Shown one piece after another: positions 1-7,971 of a DNA stretch of 64,000 nucleotides; within the stretch, counting starts at the first letter, position 1; the number at the start of each line of letters is the position of its first letter. The notes under the pieces were generated by a model, which saw nothing but the letters and a program-made list of their open reading frames with translations, made no database searches and was not told the origin of the DNA. The stretch spans positions 1,922,001 to 1,986,000 of the forward strand of contig NC_013235.1 of NCBI RefSeq assembly GCF_000024365.1, in the 5' to 3' direction. Origin of the DNA: Nakamurella multipartita DSM 44233. GTDB lineage: Bacteria > Actinomycetota > Actinomycetes > Mycobacteriales > Nakamurellaceae. A program made the translations under genes and the position numbers.

Positions 1-615
1 GGAGATCGTTTCGTTGATGAACAGCGGTGCCGCGGTGGCGTCGTTGGAACGGCCCCGCCGGAGCCGGGCATGCGCGATATCGCCGGTCCCGGAGATCACT
101 GCCAGCAGCGGGTGGTAGCCGCGGCGCCCGGTCCGCATGACTTCCCGGGCACCGTCCTTGGCCAGCCCGAACGTCTCACACAGGGTCGAGTCGATATCGA
201 CGGTGACCGACCGACCGAACTGTGGATGTGCGCCGGCGGTCACAGCTCGGGTCAGCAGGCGGCGGGTCACCACGTCCAGTTGGCGGGCGTGTCCGAAGCC
301 GAAAGCGCGGAGGAACGTGCCGACCGTGGACGGCGCCGCGACCCGGTGTCCCAGCACTGCGCTGGTCGAGCCCGCCCGCAAAGCGTTCACGTCATCGATG
401 CAGTCACCGCCGGCCAGCAGCGAATGGACGACGGTCAGGCACTTGCGGTCCGGGTGGGCGCCCACGCTCCCGGGCACCGTGACGTGCTCACGCAACAAAC
501 CGGCCAGATCCAGCCGTTGGGCCAAAGTTGCCGCGACCAGCAACCCGGCATCGGACACGACACTGTCCTCGTCAGCGCGTACGGACAAGCGGTCCAGTGT
601 GCAAGACTTCGTCAC
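1..615 (-). CDS. IS1380-family transposase, N-terminal part (runs off the window)
   Basis: An uninterrupted minus-strand frame of 205 codons runs off the left edge. It starts at a GTG (613-615) just inside the terminal inverted repeat. The translation contains VTVDIDSTLCETFGLAK, GRRGYHPLLAV and HARLRRGRSND, which I recognise as the first catalytic Asp region and following blocks of IS1380-type DDE transposases. It would cut and join the ends of its own element. The frame is intact as far as it can be seen, so the copy may be active. No ribosome binding site stands out. Family assignment is by memory of the motif blocks; the C-terminal catalytic residues lie outside the window. Confidence 0.85.
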   Translation of the reverse strand, partial: MTKSCTLDRLSVRADEDSVVSDAGLLVAATLAQRLDLAGLLREHVTVPGSVGAHPDRKCLTVVHSLLAGGDCIDDVNALRAGSTSAVLGHRVAAPSTVGTFLRAFGFGHARQLDVVTRRLLTRAVTAGAHPQFGRSVTVDIDSTLCETFGLAKDGAREVMRTGRRGYHPLLAVISGTGDIAHARLRRGRSNDATAAPLFINETIS

Positions 616-690
616 CAAGAGGGTGCTCCCTGGGCTTGCGTGATCTTTGGTGTGGTAACCGTGATCGTGCAGGTCAGGAGCACCCTCTTG
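616..690. repeat. Terminal inverted repeat region of the IS1380-like element
   Basis: The 14-mer CAAGAGGGTGCTCC at 616-629 is repeated in inverse orientation at 677-690, with 47 bp between. The outer copy is the probable end of the insertion sequence and the inner copy abuts the transposase start codon. The element would therefore end near 690-691, about 45 bp past the stop codon of the neighbouring permease gene at 736. The other end lies outside the window, so the target duplication cannot be checked. Confidence 0.6.
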
Positions 691-735
691 CGTTAAACGC
701 GCCGCGCCGGCTCCACCCCACCGGTGAATCCAGGC

Positions 736-2391
736 TCAGGCCGGCTGGATGTCCCGGCGAGCGAACCGGTCGAGACCGATCCAGGTCAGCGCGAGCGCGA
801 CGAGGGTCATGATGCCCAACGGGGCCCAGGCCATCGGCTCGAGCGGGGCGTAGGGGGTCGCGGACAGCGGCAGCAGGTCCAGGAACCACTGGGGGAGGCG
901 GAACACCTCGCCGAACATGGTGATGAACCACATCGCGGCCATGACGCCCCAGGCGATGGGAGTCGCCACCCGCGGCAGGTAACCCCAGAGCAGGACCGCG
1001 AGCCCGACGAACACCATGACCGCGGGCCAGTAGGCCAGCGCAGCCAGCGCCAGCCGCCCGCCCTGCGTCGAGTCATGGATGGCGGCGCCGTACACCTCGC
1101 CGATGACGAACCCGCCGAGGGCGAGCAACACCGCCGACCAGACCGTCGGAATGGCCAGCCGCTCCAGCGCCCACCGCCGGCGCGACAGTGCCCCGGCAAG
1201 CTGCGGCTCGATGATTCCGGACGCCTCGTCGGCCCGCAGCGACACCGTGGTCTGCAGGGCAAAGACGACCGTGATCAGCGCCATCATGCTGACCAGCAAA
1301 GCCAGCAGGGCGGTGACACCGGTTCCGCGCAAGAGGTTCTCGGCACCGGGTCCGGCGTCGGCGAGCAGATCGGTCATCGCCTCCACGACCGAACCCATGA
1401 GCGCGCCGCCGAGCACGATGGCGATCGTCCAGCCGATGATCGGATTGCGTTGCAGTCGCAGGGCCAACCCGAACGGCGTGCCGTAGCGGGCCGGTGCCCC
1501 GGCCCGGCCGGGTCGCTGGGGCAGCAGCCCCGCGCCGATGTCGCGCCGGGCCTCAAGCTGGCTCGCCGCCACCAGCAGCACCGCGGTGAGCCCGAGCAGC
1601 AACAGCAGTGGCCACCATCGATTGCCGCCGTAGGGCTGCATCTGCTGGCCCCAGCCGATCGGCGAGAACCACGACAGCACGCCGTTGCCCATGTCGCCGA
1701 TCATGCGGAACACGTACGCGGCGATGATCACGCCGGCGCCCAGCGAGTTGGCCCCCCGCGAGGTCGTCGACACCTGCCCGGCGACCGCGCCGACGCCCAG
1801 GCCGACGAGCCCGATGCCGGCCACCGAGCCGCCCAGAATCAGGGACCCGGTGATGCCCGTGCCGGCCGGATCCAGCGACCCGCCGATGGAGACCACCGCG
1901 AGCAGCACGCCGATCACCACGCACAGGGCCCCGGTGACCAGCCAGGCGGCCATCGAGTAGGCGTGCACCCCCAGGACCCGCGAGCGCAGCAGTTCGGTGC
2001 GCCCGGCTTCCTCGTCGGCCCGGCCGGTGCGGGTGACCAGGAAGACCACGCCGATCGCCAGCGCGAGGACCACGGTCATCCAGCCCTTGGTCCAGACCGC
2101 GCCCCCCATAGTGCTGGCCGCCGGCGAAAGCCCGGTGAGCGCCTTGATTCCCGGAGTGTTGGACAGCGTGGCGAAGGCGTCGAGGGCCCGCTGATCGGGA
2201 AAGACGGTCTTGTAGTAGCTGACGATGTACTGGTACATCCCGACCAGCACGACCACCCAGACGATCAGTCGCACCCGGTTGCGGCGCAGGACCAGGCGGA
2301 TCATCGCGCCGAGGCCGTGATAACCGTCCGCCGGGGTCCGGCCCCGGGCCGGCGACCGTTCGGTCCGGGGGCCGGACACGGTGGCGGTCAT
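736..2391 (-). CDS. ABC-2 type exporter, fused two-half permease
   Basis: This 551-residue membrane protein has about twelve hydrophobic segments arranged as two similar halves. It is the layout of the actinobacterial 'exporter of polyketide antibiotics' permeases that work with one ATPase. The N-terminal half begins near GLGAMIRLVLRRNRVRL and the second half near RNPIIGWTIAIVLGGAL. It should form the membrane channel of a drug or lipid exporter with the ATPase encoded upstream. Its ATG overlaps that ATPase's stop by 4 bp, so the two are translationally coupled. The substrate cannot be read from sequence. The IS1380-like element sits directly downstream, and no intrinsic terminator is visible between them. 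Confidence 0.85.
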   Translation of the reverse strand: MTATVSGPRTERSPARGRTPADGYHGLGAMIRLVLRRNRVRLIVWVVVLVGMYQYIVSYYKTVFPDQRALDAFATLSNTPGIKALTGLSPAASTMGGAVWTKGWMTVVLALAIGVVFLVTRTGRADEEAGRTELLRSRVLGVHAYSMAAWLVTGALCVVIGVLLAVVSIGGSLDPAGTGITGSLILGGSVAGIGLVGLGVGAVAGQVSTTSRGANSLGAGVIIAAYVFRMIGDMGNGVLSWFSPIGWGQQMQPYGGNRWWPLLLLLGLTAVLLVAASQLEARRDIGAGLLPQRPGRAGAPARYGTPFGLALRLQRNPIIGWTIAIVLGGALMGSVVEAMTDLLADAGPGAENLLRGTGVTALLALLVSMMALITVVFALQTTVSLRADEASGIIEPQLAGALSRRRWALERLAIPTVWSAVLLALGGFVIGEVYGAAIHDSTQGGRLALAALAYWPAVMVFVGLAVLLWGYLPRVATPIAWGVMAAMWFITMFGEVFRLPQWFLDLLPLSATPYAPLEPMAWAPLGIMTLVALALTWIGLDRFARRDIQPA

Positions 2392-3308
2392 CGCCCGCTC
2401 CCGGCGCCCAGGCCGGCCAGCTCGTCGCCGTAGTGGCGCAGGAACAGCTCCTCCAGCGAGGGCGGGTTCGCCACCAGCGAGCGCGGCCGGCGGGCCGCCA
2501 CCGCCGCCAGCACACCGGGCAGTTCGGTCTCGTCGACGGCGAAGGTGACGTGCCCGTCGGTGTTCGCGAAGTCGTGGACGCCGGGCAGGGCGGCCAGGTC
2601 GTCCGCACCCCGGTCCAGCACCACGGTCACCTGGGTGCGGGTCAGATGGCGCAGCTGCGCCATGGTGCCCGCCTCGACGGTGACGCCCTCGCGGATGATG
2701 GCCACCCGGTCGGCCAGCTTCTCCACCTCGGCGAAGATGTGGCTGGACAGCAGGACCGATCGACCCTGGGCCTTGACCTCACGGATCGACTCGGTGAAGG
2801 CGGTCTCCATGATCGGATCCAGTCCGCTGGTCGGCTCGTCGAGCAGCAGCAGCTCCGCGTCCGAGGCCAGCGCGGCCACGAGTGCGACCTTCTGCCGGTT
2901 GCCCTTCGAATAGGTGCGGGCCTTCTTTGTCGGATCGAGCTCGAACCGTTCGAGCATCGCGCGGCGACGCTGCGGGTCGAGCGAACCGGACAGCCGGCCC
3001 AGGATGTCGATCGCCTCACCTCCGGTGAGATTGGGCCAGAGCGTGACATCGCCGGGCACATAGGCGATGTGCCGGTGCAGACGCACCGCGTCCGACCACG
3101 GATCGCCGCCGAGCATCGACACCCGACCACCGTCGGCCTTGAGCAGGCCGAGCAGGATGCGGATGGTGGTCGTTTTCCCGGAGCCGTTGGGCCCCAGGAA
3201 GCCGGTGACCTGTCCGGTGGGGACCTGCAGGTCGAGGCCGCGCAACGCTTGGGCATGGCCGAAAGACTTTGTCAGTCCTTGGATCTCGACCGCCATTGGA
3301 GTGCTCAT
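2388..3308 (-). CDS. ABC transporter ATPase (drug-exporter type)
   Basis: This 306-residue nucleotide-binding subunit shows the Walker A GPNGSGKTTT near residue 40, a signature in the variant form YSKGNRQKVAL near 137, and Walker B with D-loop ELLLLDEPTSGLDP near 157. The extra roughly 90 residues at the C-terminus are usual for DrrA-type exporters. It powers the permease encoded immediately downstream (4-bp overlap). The next gene upstream, a TetR-family regulator, is 45 bp away on the same strand. The three genes probably form one operon controlled by that regulator. Confidence 0.93.
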   Translation of the reverse strand: MSTPMAVEIQGLTKSFGHAQALRGLDLQVPTGQVTGFLGPNGSGKTTTIRILLGLLKADGGRVSMLGGDPWSDAVRLHRHIAYVPGDVTLWPNLTGGEAIDILGRLSGSLDPQRRRAMLERFELDPTKKARTYSKGNRQKVALVAALASDAELLLLDEPTSGLDPIMETAFTESIREVKAQGRSVLLSSHIFAEVEKLADRVAIIREGVTVEAGTMAQLRHLTRTQVTVVLDRGADDLAALPGVHDFANTDGHVTFAVDETELPGVLAAVAARRPRSLVANPPSLEELFLRHYGDELAGLGAGSGR

Positions 3309-3353
3309 GCTGTGTCCTTGGGTGAGTGGGCCAATAGGCGTCAGGCGGTGCCG

Positions 3354-4082
3354 TCAGGCGGTCCGGGAGTCGGGATCGCCTGCGGCGGTGGCGGTGTCGG
3401 GGGCGCGCTCGAGATAGCCCAGGTAGTCCTCGAGCATGCTGCGATCGACCAGCAGTCCGTCGGTGAACAGTTCCAGCGTGGGCAGAATCTGGTTCTGCCG
3501 GCTGTTGCGGATCGATTCCACGAACGCCTCGGGCGACGGGTCGGGCATGGTCAGGAACTGGATGAGCATCGCCCCCATCGTCTGGAAGGCCAGATAGCGG
3601 GTGCGGGCCTCCTCATCGCGCGAGGGCCGGACCAGTCCGGCCGCCACGCTGGCCGCCATCACCTCGCGGGCGCCGTCGATCAGGTGCTCCAGGAAATCCT
3701 GGGCCGGCCGCCCGCCGGCATGGATGGCCCGCAGCATGTACACCGTCAGCTGGGCCGCCGGCCCCGGCTCGGCCAGGTGCTGGAACAGGTAGCCGCTCGG
3801 GTTGGCGATACTGCTGGACTTCAGCGCCCGGTACTGGCGGAGCACCTCGGCGTCGCACTCCGCGCGCAACTGCTCCTTCGAGCCGAAGTGATGGGTGATC
3901 AGGCCGGGGGAGACCCCGGCCCGCGCGGCGATGACCCGGAACGAGGCATCGAAGCCCTGTTCGGCGAACGCGGCGATGGCGGCATCACGCACCTTGGCCC
4001 GAGCCGTCAGGTCCGCCGCCGGTCGGTCGTGGGAGCCGGGGACTATACGCACGACCAATACGCTATACGCGTGACCAGCCAT
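3354..4082 (-). CDS. TetR-family transcriptional regulator of the ABC exporter
   Basis: The protein has an N-terminal TetR helix-turn-helix: VRDAAIAAFAEQGFDAS followed by IAARAGVSPGLITHHFGSK. The C-terminal ligand domain is about 180 residues. It probably represses the exporter operon and itself, releasing DNA when a toxic substrate binds. The ATG at 4082 gives 242 residues. The first 28 are not conserved in type and overlap AT-richer repeats that look like a promoter or operator, so an internal start (for example the GTG at 4052) is possible. The ABC genes follow on the same strand, 45 bp downstream. The ligand is unknown. Confidence 0.88.
   Translation of the reverse strand: MAGHAYSVLVVRIVPGSHDRPAADLTARAKVRDAAIAAFAEQGFDASFRVIAARAGVSPGLITHHFGSKEQLRAECDAEVLRQYRALKSSSIANPSGYLFQHLAEPGPAAQLTVYMLRAIHAGGRPAQDFLEHLIDGAREVMAASVAAGLVRPSRDEEARTRYLAFQTMGAMLIQFLTMPDPSPEAFVESIRNSRQNQILPTLELFTDGLLVDRSMLEDYLGYLERAPDTATAAGDPDSRTA
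4043..4070 (-). promoter_or_regulatory. Direct repeats CTATACGC spaced two helical turns; possible TetR operator
   Basis: CTATACGC occurs at 4043-4050 and again at 4063-4070, exactly 20 bp apart. On the minus strand each copy contains GTATAG, and the downstream one reads TATAGT, a fair -10 element. The pair lies across the annotated start of the TetR-family gene. Binding by that regulator is inference. Confidence 0.4.
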
Positions 4083-4087
4083 TCGGT

Positions 4088-4104
4088 AGGGGTCAAAGGT
4101 CCCG
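4088..4104 (+). promoter_or_regulatory. DosR-like box upstream of the L,D-transpeptidase gene
   Basis: The 14-mer GGTCAAAGGTCCCG at 4091-4104 is identical to the minus strand of 52366-52379, in the UspA/CBS divergent promoter region of the stress island. Two matching 14-mers in two intergenic regions 48 kb apart suggest one regulator binds both. The box lies about 180 bp before the L,D-transpeptidase start, farther than in the island, so function here is uncertain. Confidence 0.35.
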
Positions 4105-4286
4105 GGTTCGCCGTCACCGGACGGGAGGGGGGTCGCCGCAGCGGGTACGCGCGTCGACGGGTGCCGGCAGTGGGCTTGGTCACCGCGGGGCGGGCCAACG
4201 CATTCCCATCGGCGACGTCTCTTGGTCGGCGTGAATCCTCGTTATTGGCCGGGGTCCGCCGAATTCGACGAGGTGGAGGACAGCGA

Positions 4287-5477
4287 ATGATGCACCCGAG
4301 GCGCCCGGTCCGGGTCGTGGCCGCAGTGGTTGCCGCGGCCGTCCTGGCCGTGACCGGTGCCTGTGCCGGGCCGCTGGGCGGTCAGGCCGTGCCGGCGGCG
4401 GAGGCCACCCCGGTCGCGGCGGTGACGTCGTCGCCCGCGCTGGATGCGACCGACCTGTCACCGGTGCAGCCGGTCACCCTCTCCGTCGCCCAGGGGACCA
4501 TCAGCGCGCTCACGCTGACCAGCCCCACCGGGGCCGAGGTGAAGGGAACGCTGTCGGCGGACCGGACGTCCTGGACGCTCGCCGAACCTCTGGGTTACGG
4601 CAAGACGTACACCGTGACCGGGACGGCGATGGGCTCGGACGGCAAGGCGGTCCCGATCCAGGGCAGCTACAGCACCGTGAGCCCGGCCGAGAAGATGACC
4701 AGCAAGATCTCCCCCGGGGATGACGCGGTGGTGGGGGTGGCGGCTCCGGTCATCATCCGGTTCGGCTCCGAACCGGTGGACCGCTCGCTGATCCAGCAGC
4801 ACGTCACGATCACCACCACCCCGCAGGTCGAGGGTGCCTGGGCGTGGGTGACCCACGACGGCGACAGCTGGCCATCGCTGGACTGGCGGCCCAAGCAGTA
4901 CTGGCCCGCCGGCACCACGGTGCACGTCTCCTCCGATCTGTACGGCCTGGACCTGGGTGGCGGCACCTTCGGTGGGGACACCGTGACCAGCGACTTCACC
5001 ATCGGGCGCAATCAGGTGGTCAAGGCCGACGCCAACGCCCACACCATGGTGGTCCAGCAGGACGGGGTCACGGTCGCGACCTATGACGCGTCGTACGGCA
5101 GCGGTGACGTCATCGGCGACCCGAACCGGGTCACCCGTTCCGGCACCCACATCGTGATGGACAAGAAGGAAACCACCACGATGAGCAACCCCGCCTACGG
5201 CTACACCGACGTCACCGAGCACTGGGCGGTGCGGATCAGCGACAACGGCGAGTTCATCCACCAGAACCAGGCCACCGTCGCCGATCAAGGGGTGGACAAC
5301 GTCAGCCACGGGTGCATCAACCTGTCCGCGCAGGACGCGCAGGCCTACTTCCAAACGGCCATCTACGGCGATCCGGTCGAGGTCACCGGCACCAGCGTCC
5401 AGCTGTCCCCGGCCGACGGCGACATCTTCGACTGGGCCATCCCGTGGAGTGAATGGACCGCGCTGGCCGACAACTGA
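4287..5477 (+). CDS. L,D-transpeptidase lipoprotein (LdtMt2-like)
   Basis: The YkuD catalytic domain lies in the last roughly 130 residues and carries the hallmark SHGCINLS with the catalytic Cys, preceded by IHQNQATV with the upstream His. N-terminal to it are two immunoglobulin-like domains, as in mycobacterial LdtMt2. The enzyme makes 3-3 cross-links in peptidoglycan outside the membrane. The N-terminus is a lipoprotein signal with the lipobox VTGAC. The frame stays open far upstream, but the ATG at 4287 is preceded by GGAGG at 8-bp spacing and directly begins the signal peptide, giving 396 residues. A DosR-like box upstream would fit dormancy-linked cell-wall remodelling. Confidence 0.93.
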   Translation: MMHPRRPVRVVAAVVAAAVLAVTGACAGPLGGQAVPAAEATPVAAVTSSPALDATDLSPVQPVTLSVAQGTISALTLTSPTGAEVKGTLSADRTSWTLAEPLGYGKTYTVTGTAMGSDGKAVPIQGSYSTVSPAEKMTSKISPGDDAVVGVAAPVIIRFGSEPVDRSLIQQHVTITTTPQVEGAWAWVTHDGDSWPSLDWRPKQYWPAGTTVHVSSDLYGLDLGGGTFGGDTVTSDFTIGRNQVVKADANAHTMVVQQDGVTVATYDASYGSGDVIGDPNRVTRSGTHIVMDKKETTTMSNPAYGYTDVTEHWAVRISDNGEFIHQNQATVADQGVDNVSHGCINLSAQDAQAYFQTAIYGDPVEVTGTSVQLSPADGDIFDWAIPWSEWTALADN

Positions 5478-5534
5478 CCGCCGGCCGACCCACCGGGTCG
5501 CCACCACGGTGACCGCACCGGGCCGGGCCGGCCA

Positions 5535-6098
5535 TCAGGCCGCGTGGCCGCGGCGGCTTTCGGTCGCCTGGCGCAGCGCCGCGACGTCCACGCCGGATTC
5601 CGCCAGCAGCTGCCGGATCTCCAGGTCGTCCGACCGGAGGATGCCGAGCAACACCATCTCGGTGTCGATCGCCCCGTGATCGAGTCGAATCGCCTCCCGG
5701 AGGGCGAGTTCGAGCGATTTCTTGGCGCCGGCGGTGAACGGCAGGTGCCCCGCGAACAACCGGCGTCGGCCCGGCCCGCGGCGTCGCGACCGCGGATCGG
5801 CGTCCAGCGCCCCCGGGCCGAAGGTCGACTCGACACTGGACCGGATGGCCGTCAGATCGATGCCGAGTGCGGACAGGGCCGACTCGTCCAGCCCGCCGCG
5901 GTGTCGCCCGGCGACCCGGCGCAGGATGCGGTCGCGATCCAGACCGTGCTCGGCGAGCAGGGCGGCGGTGCGCTGTTCGGGTTGGGTCAGGCCGAGCAGC
6001 AGGTGGGTGGCCCGGATCTCGGAGTCCGCCAGCGACCGCGCCGTTTCCTGGGCCGCGACCACGACGGTGCGCGCGTCCCGGGTGAACCGTTCGAACAT
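5535..6098 (-). CDS. Stand-alone Clp N-terminal-domain protein
   Basis: The protein consists of a double Clp_N repeat only: MFERFTRDARTVVVAAQETA with ATHLLLGL near residue 31, and a second copy with AKKSLELALREAI and DTEMVLLGIL near 125-150. No AAA+ module follows. In ClpC/ClpA this domain docks substrates and adaptors, so a free copy may act as an adaptor or decoy for ClpC, in the cytoplasm. It is 187 residues long. A small HTH gene lies 1 bp upstream on the same strand, and the pair surely shares one transcript. Such HTH plus Clp_N pairs recur in actinobacteria, but I know of no proven function. Confidence 0.85.
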   Translation of the reverse strand: MFERFTRDARTVVVAAQETARSLADSEIRATHLLLGLTQPEQRTAALLAEHGLDRDRILRRVAGRHRGGLDESALSALGIDLTAIRSSVESTFGPGALDADPRSRRRGPGRRRLFAGHLPFTAGAKKSLELALREAIRLDHGAIDTEMVLLGILRSDDLEIRQLLAESGVDVAALRQATESRRGHAA

Positions 6099-6099
6099 G

Positions 6100-6324
6100 T
6101 CAGATCCTCCGATGATGCTTGCGGTGGACGGTTTGTTTGGTGACGCCGAGCTGATCGGCGATCTCCTGCCAGGACCAGCCGCGGGCGCGGGCGCCGGCGA
6201 CGTGCAGCGCCTCCAGGCGCTCCAGCAGGATCCGGAGGGAAGCCACGGCGCGCAACCCGACGGCCGGGTCGGCGCTGTCCAGCGCGCCGGCCAATTCGGT
6301 GGCGGCGTGATCGGTCTCGGTCAT
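6100..6324 (-). CDS. Small helix-turn-helix protein paired with the Clp_N protein
   Basis: This protein has 74 residues: a helical N-terminal part (LRILLERLEALHVAGARARG) and a C-terminal HTH, WSWQEIADQLGVTKQTVHRK. It is probably a DNA-binding regulator of its own operon. The ATG at 6324 is favoured because a strong sigma-70 promoter ends six bases before it, implying a leaderless mRNA; the longer frame upstream would run through that promoter. Two operator-like palindromes overlap the promoter. The Clp_N gene starts 1 bp after the stop codon. Confidence 0.82.
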   Translation of the reverse strand: MTETDHAATELAGALDSADPAVGLRAVASLRILLERLEALHVAGARARGWSWQEIADQLGVTKQTVHRKHHRRI

Positions 6325-6327
6325 GGT

Positions 6328-6370
6328 GTCAGCATAAGCTGACGCGTCGCCATCGTCAACAAATGCTGAC
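6328..6370 (-). promoter_or_regulatory. Leaderless promoter overlapped by two palindromic operators
   Basis: On the minus strand the -35 is TTGACG (6359-6354), the spacer is 17 bp and the -10 is TATGCT (6336-6331). Only six bases then separate it from the ATG at 6324. Two palindromes sit on it: GTCAGC-N4-GCTGAC at 6328-6343 over the -10, and GTCAAC-N4-GCTGAC at 6355-6370 over the -35. They are 27 bp apart centre to centre. This is a textbook arrangement for repression, most simply by the HTH protein just downstream. Confidence 0.75.
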
Positions 6371-6531
6371 AAATTCGGGCCGGCACCGATCCAGGCGGCC
6401 CAGTCACCTGCGGCCGTCAGTCGATGGGTGGCCCGCGCAGGCCTTTGTCCGGTTTTTCCCTTTGGGGCAGAGTTCCGGCCGTCTTCCGGCCGTCGCTCCG
6501 AATTGCCGGTCAGACTGCGGATACTCGATTC

Positions 6532-7968
6532 ATGAGGGCACACGAGCGGTTCTCCGCGGTCCCGGATCACCGCTCGGAGCGCGCGGCCGGTCGGCCGGCC
6601 TCGGCGGTGCTGCGGTGGCAACGTTCCGCGGGCAACGCCGCGGTGGCCGGCGTCCTGCAACGCGCCGCCGGGCGCGAGGTGGTGAGCCGGGACGCGGCGG
6701 GCGCGGTCGCCGCGTCCCCCGTCGAGGGGTTGGCCACCAAGGCCGGCAGCCCGGCCGGCCTGCGCGCCATGCTGGCCGCCAACCCGGGGTTGGCTCAGCA
6801 GGTCGTCAGCTGGTTCGCCGCCGGGAACGTCGACGAGTCGCTCAACGCGATGCTGGGTGAGGCGTTCTCGCCCGCCGCCGCCCGGCAACAGCAGCAAGCA
6901 CCCGGCGGCGCATCCGGAACGGGGCCGACCGCCCCGACCGATCCCAGCGGCGCCGGTGCGCCGGAGAAGGCGCCCAAGGACCCCACCCTGCCGTTACCGC
7001 CGGCGCTGACGGGGACCAAGACCCTGCTCAAGGGTGACCTCACCTGGACGCTGGCCCCGGCCAATCACCAGAGCGCGCGGATCGACCTGGACTTCAAGCC
7101 CGACGCGACCAAGGTCGACGCGAAGACGGTCAGCTACGGGCAGACGGTGATCAACAAGATCGGCTCCGACCTGGCCTATGCCGGTGGGACCGAGGCCGAC
7201 CCGGCCCGCAACAAGGCCAAGTTCCAGCCGTTCGAGGATCCGACCTCCAAGCACCGTATCGATCACCTCGTCGACACCGAGAACGACCCCTTCTACGGAG
7301 CGGAATGGGACCAGGCGACCAAGTCCTGGGCCAACGAGTCGCCCGGGCGGCGGGTCGGGGCATCGTCGACCAAGACCGGGGTGTCGACCTCGGCGACGAT
7401 GGACGACACCCCGGAGGCGCCCGCGCCCCGCGCCGGAAAGGGCGACTCGGAGCTGTCGTTCGAATCGGTGCCGATGGTGCTCGAGACGCGCGAGCCGTTG
7501 GGCGCGATCCTGTGGGGCTTCAAGATCGAGGACAAGGAGAACGCGCCGATCGTGCTCACGGGCGCCAAGGACGCGGACGTGACCGATACGCCGTCGGCGG
7601 CCTGGGGCGCCACGATGGATCAGTACTACGCCGCGAAGTACGCTGAGATCCTCGACGACTTCGACATCGGCAAGGCCGATCTCAAGGACGCGCACAAGAC
7701 CCAGCTGGACTCCGTGGTGACCAAGCTGCAGGGCAACGCCGCGCTGCGCGCCCAACTCGGGGGAGCGGCGGATCTCACCGGCGGGGCGAAGGTGAACATG
7801 GCGCTGAGTCTGAAGCGGGCCGAGAATGCCCGGGATTACCTGGTCTCCAAGGGCATCGACGCCGCGCGCCTGGAGGTGCAGAGCTACGGCGCCGACTGGG
7901 CCCGGGTCGCGACCACGACCGGTACCAATGAAAGCAAGAATCGCCGGGTCCAGGTGTGGGTGCACTGA
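6532..7968 (+). CDS. OmpA-domain protein with injection-system-type N-terminal motif
   Basis: This 478-residue protein has an N-terminal block LRWQRSAGNAAVAGVLQR at about residues 26-43. It is closely similar to the LQRSAGNAAV motif found at the front of many actinobacterial proteins linked to extracellular contractile injection systems. A low-complexity Ala/Gly/Pro linker follows (about 115-155). The middle is an unrecognised domain containing FEDPTSKHRIDHLVDTEND. The last 110 residues are OmpA-like (FDIGKADLKDAHKTQLDSVV, then NRRVQVWV). There is no signal peptide, so the OmpA-like domain is presumably not exported by Sec. The ATG at 6532 directly begins the motif. The next gene starts 3 bp after the stop. 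Confidence 0.7.
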   Translation: MRAHERFSAVPDHRSERAAGRPASAVLRWQRSAGNAAVAGVLQRAAGREVVSRDAAGAVAASPVEGLATKAGSPAGLRAMLAANPGLAQQVVSWFAAGNVDESLNAMLGEAFSPAAARQQQQAPGGASGTGPTAPTDPSGAGAPEKAPKDPTLPLPPALTGTKTLLKGDLTWTLAPANHQSARIDLDFKPDATKVDAKTVSYGQTVINKIGSDLAYAGGTEADPARNKAKFQPFEDPTSKHRIDHLVDTENDPFYGAEWDQATKSWANESPGRRVGASSTKTGVSTSATMDDTPEAPAPRAGKGDSELSFESVPMVLETREPLGAILWGFKIEDKENAPIVLTGAKDADVTDTPSAAWGATMDQYYAAKYAEILDDFDIGKADLKDAHKTQLDSVVTKLQGNAALRAQLGGAADLTGGAKVNMALSLKRAENARDYLVSKGIDAARLEVQSYGADWARVATTTGTNESKNRRVQVWVH

Positions 7969-7971
7969 CCG

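Noticed and set aside
2433..5477. A continuous plus-strand frame of over 1000 codons ending as the L,D-transpeptidase
   Set aside because: The first 600 codons lie opposite the ABC ATPase and TetR genes and have no protein-like composition. A signal peptide with a good binding site starts at 4287.
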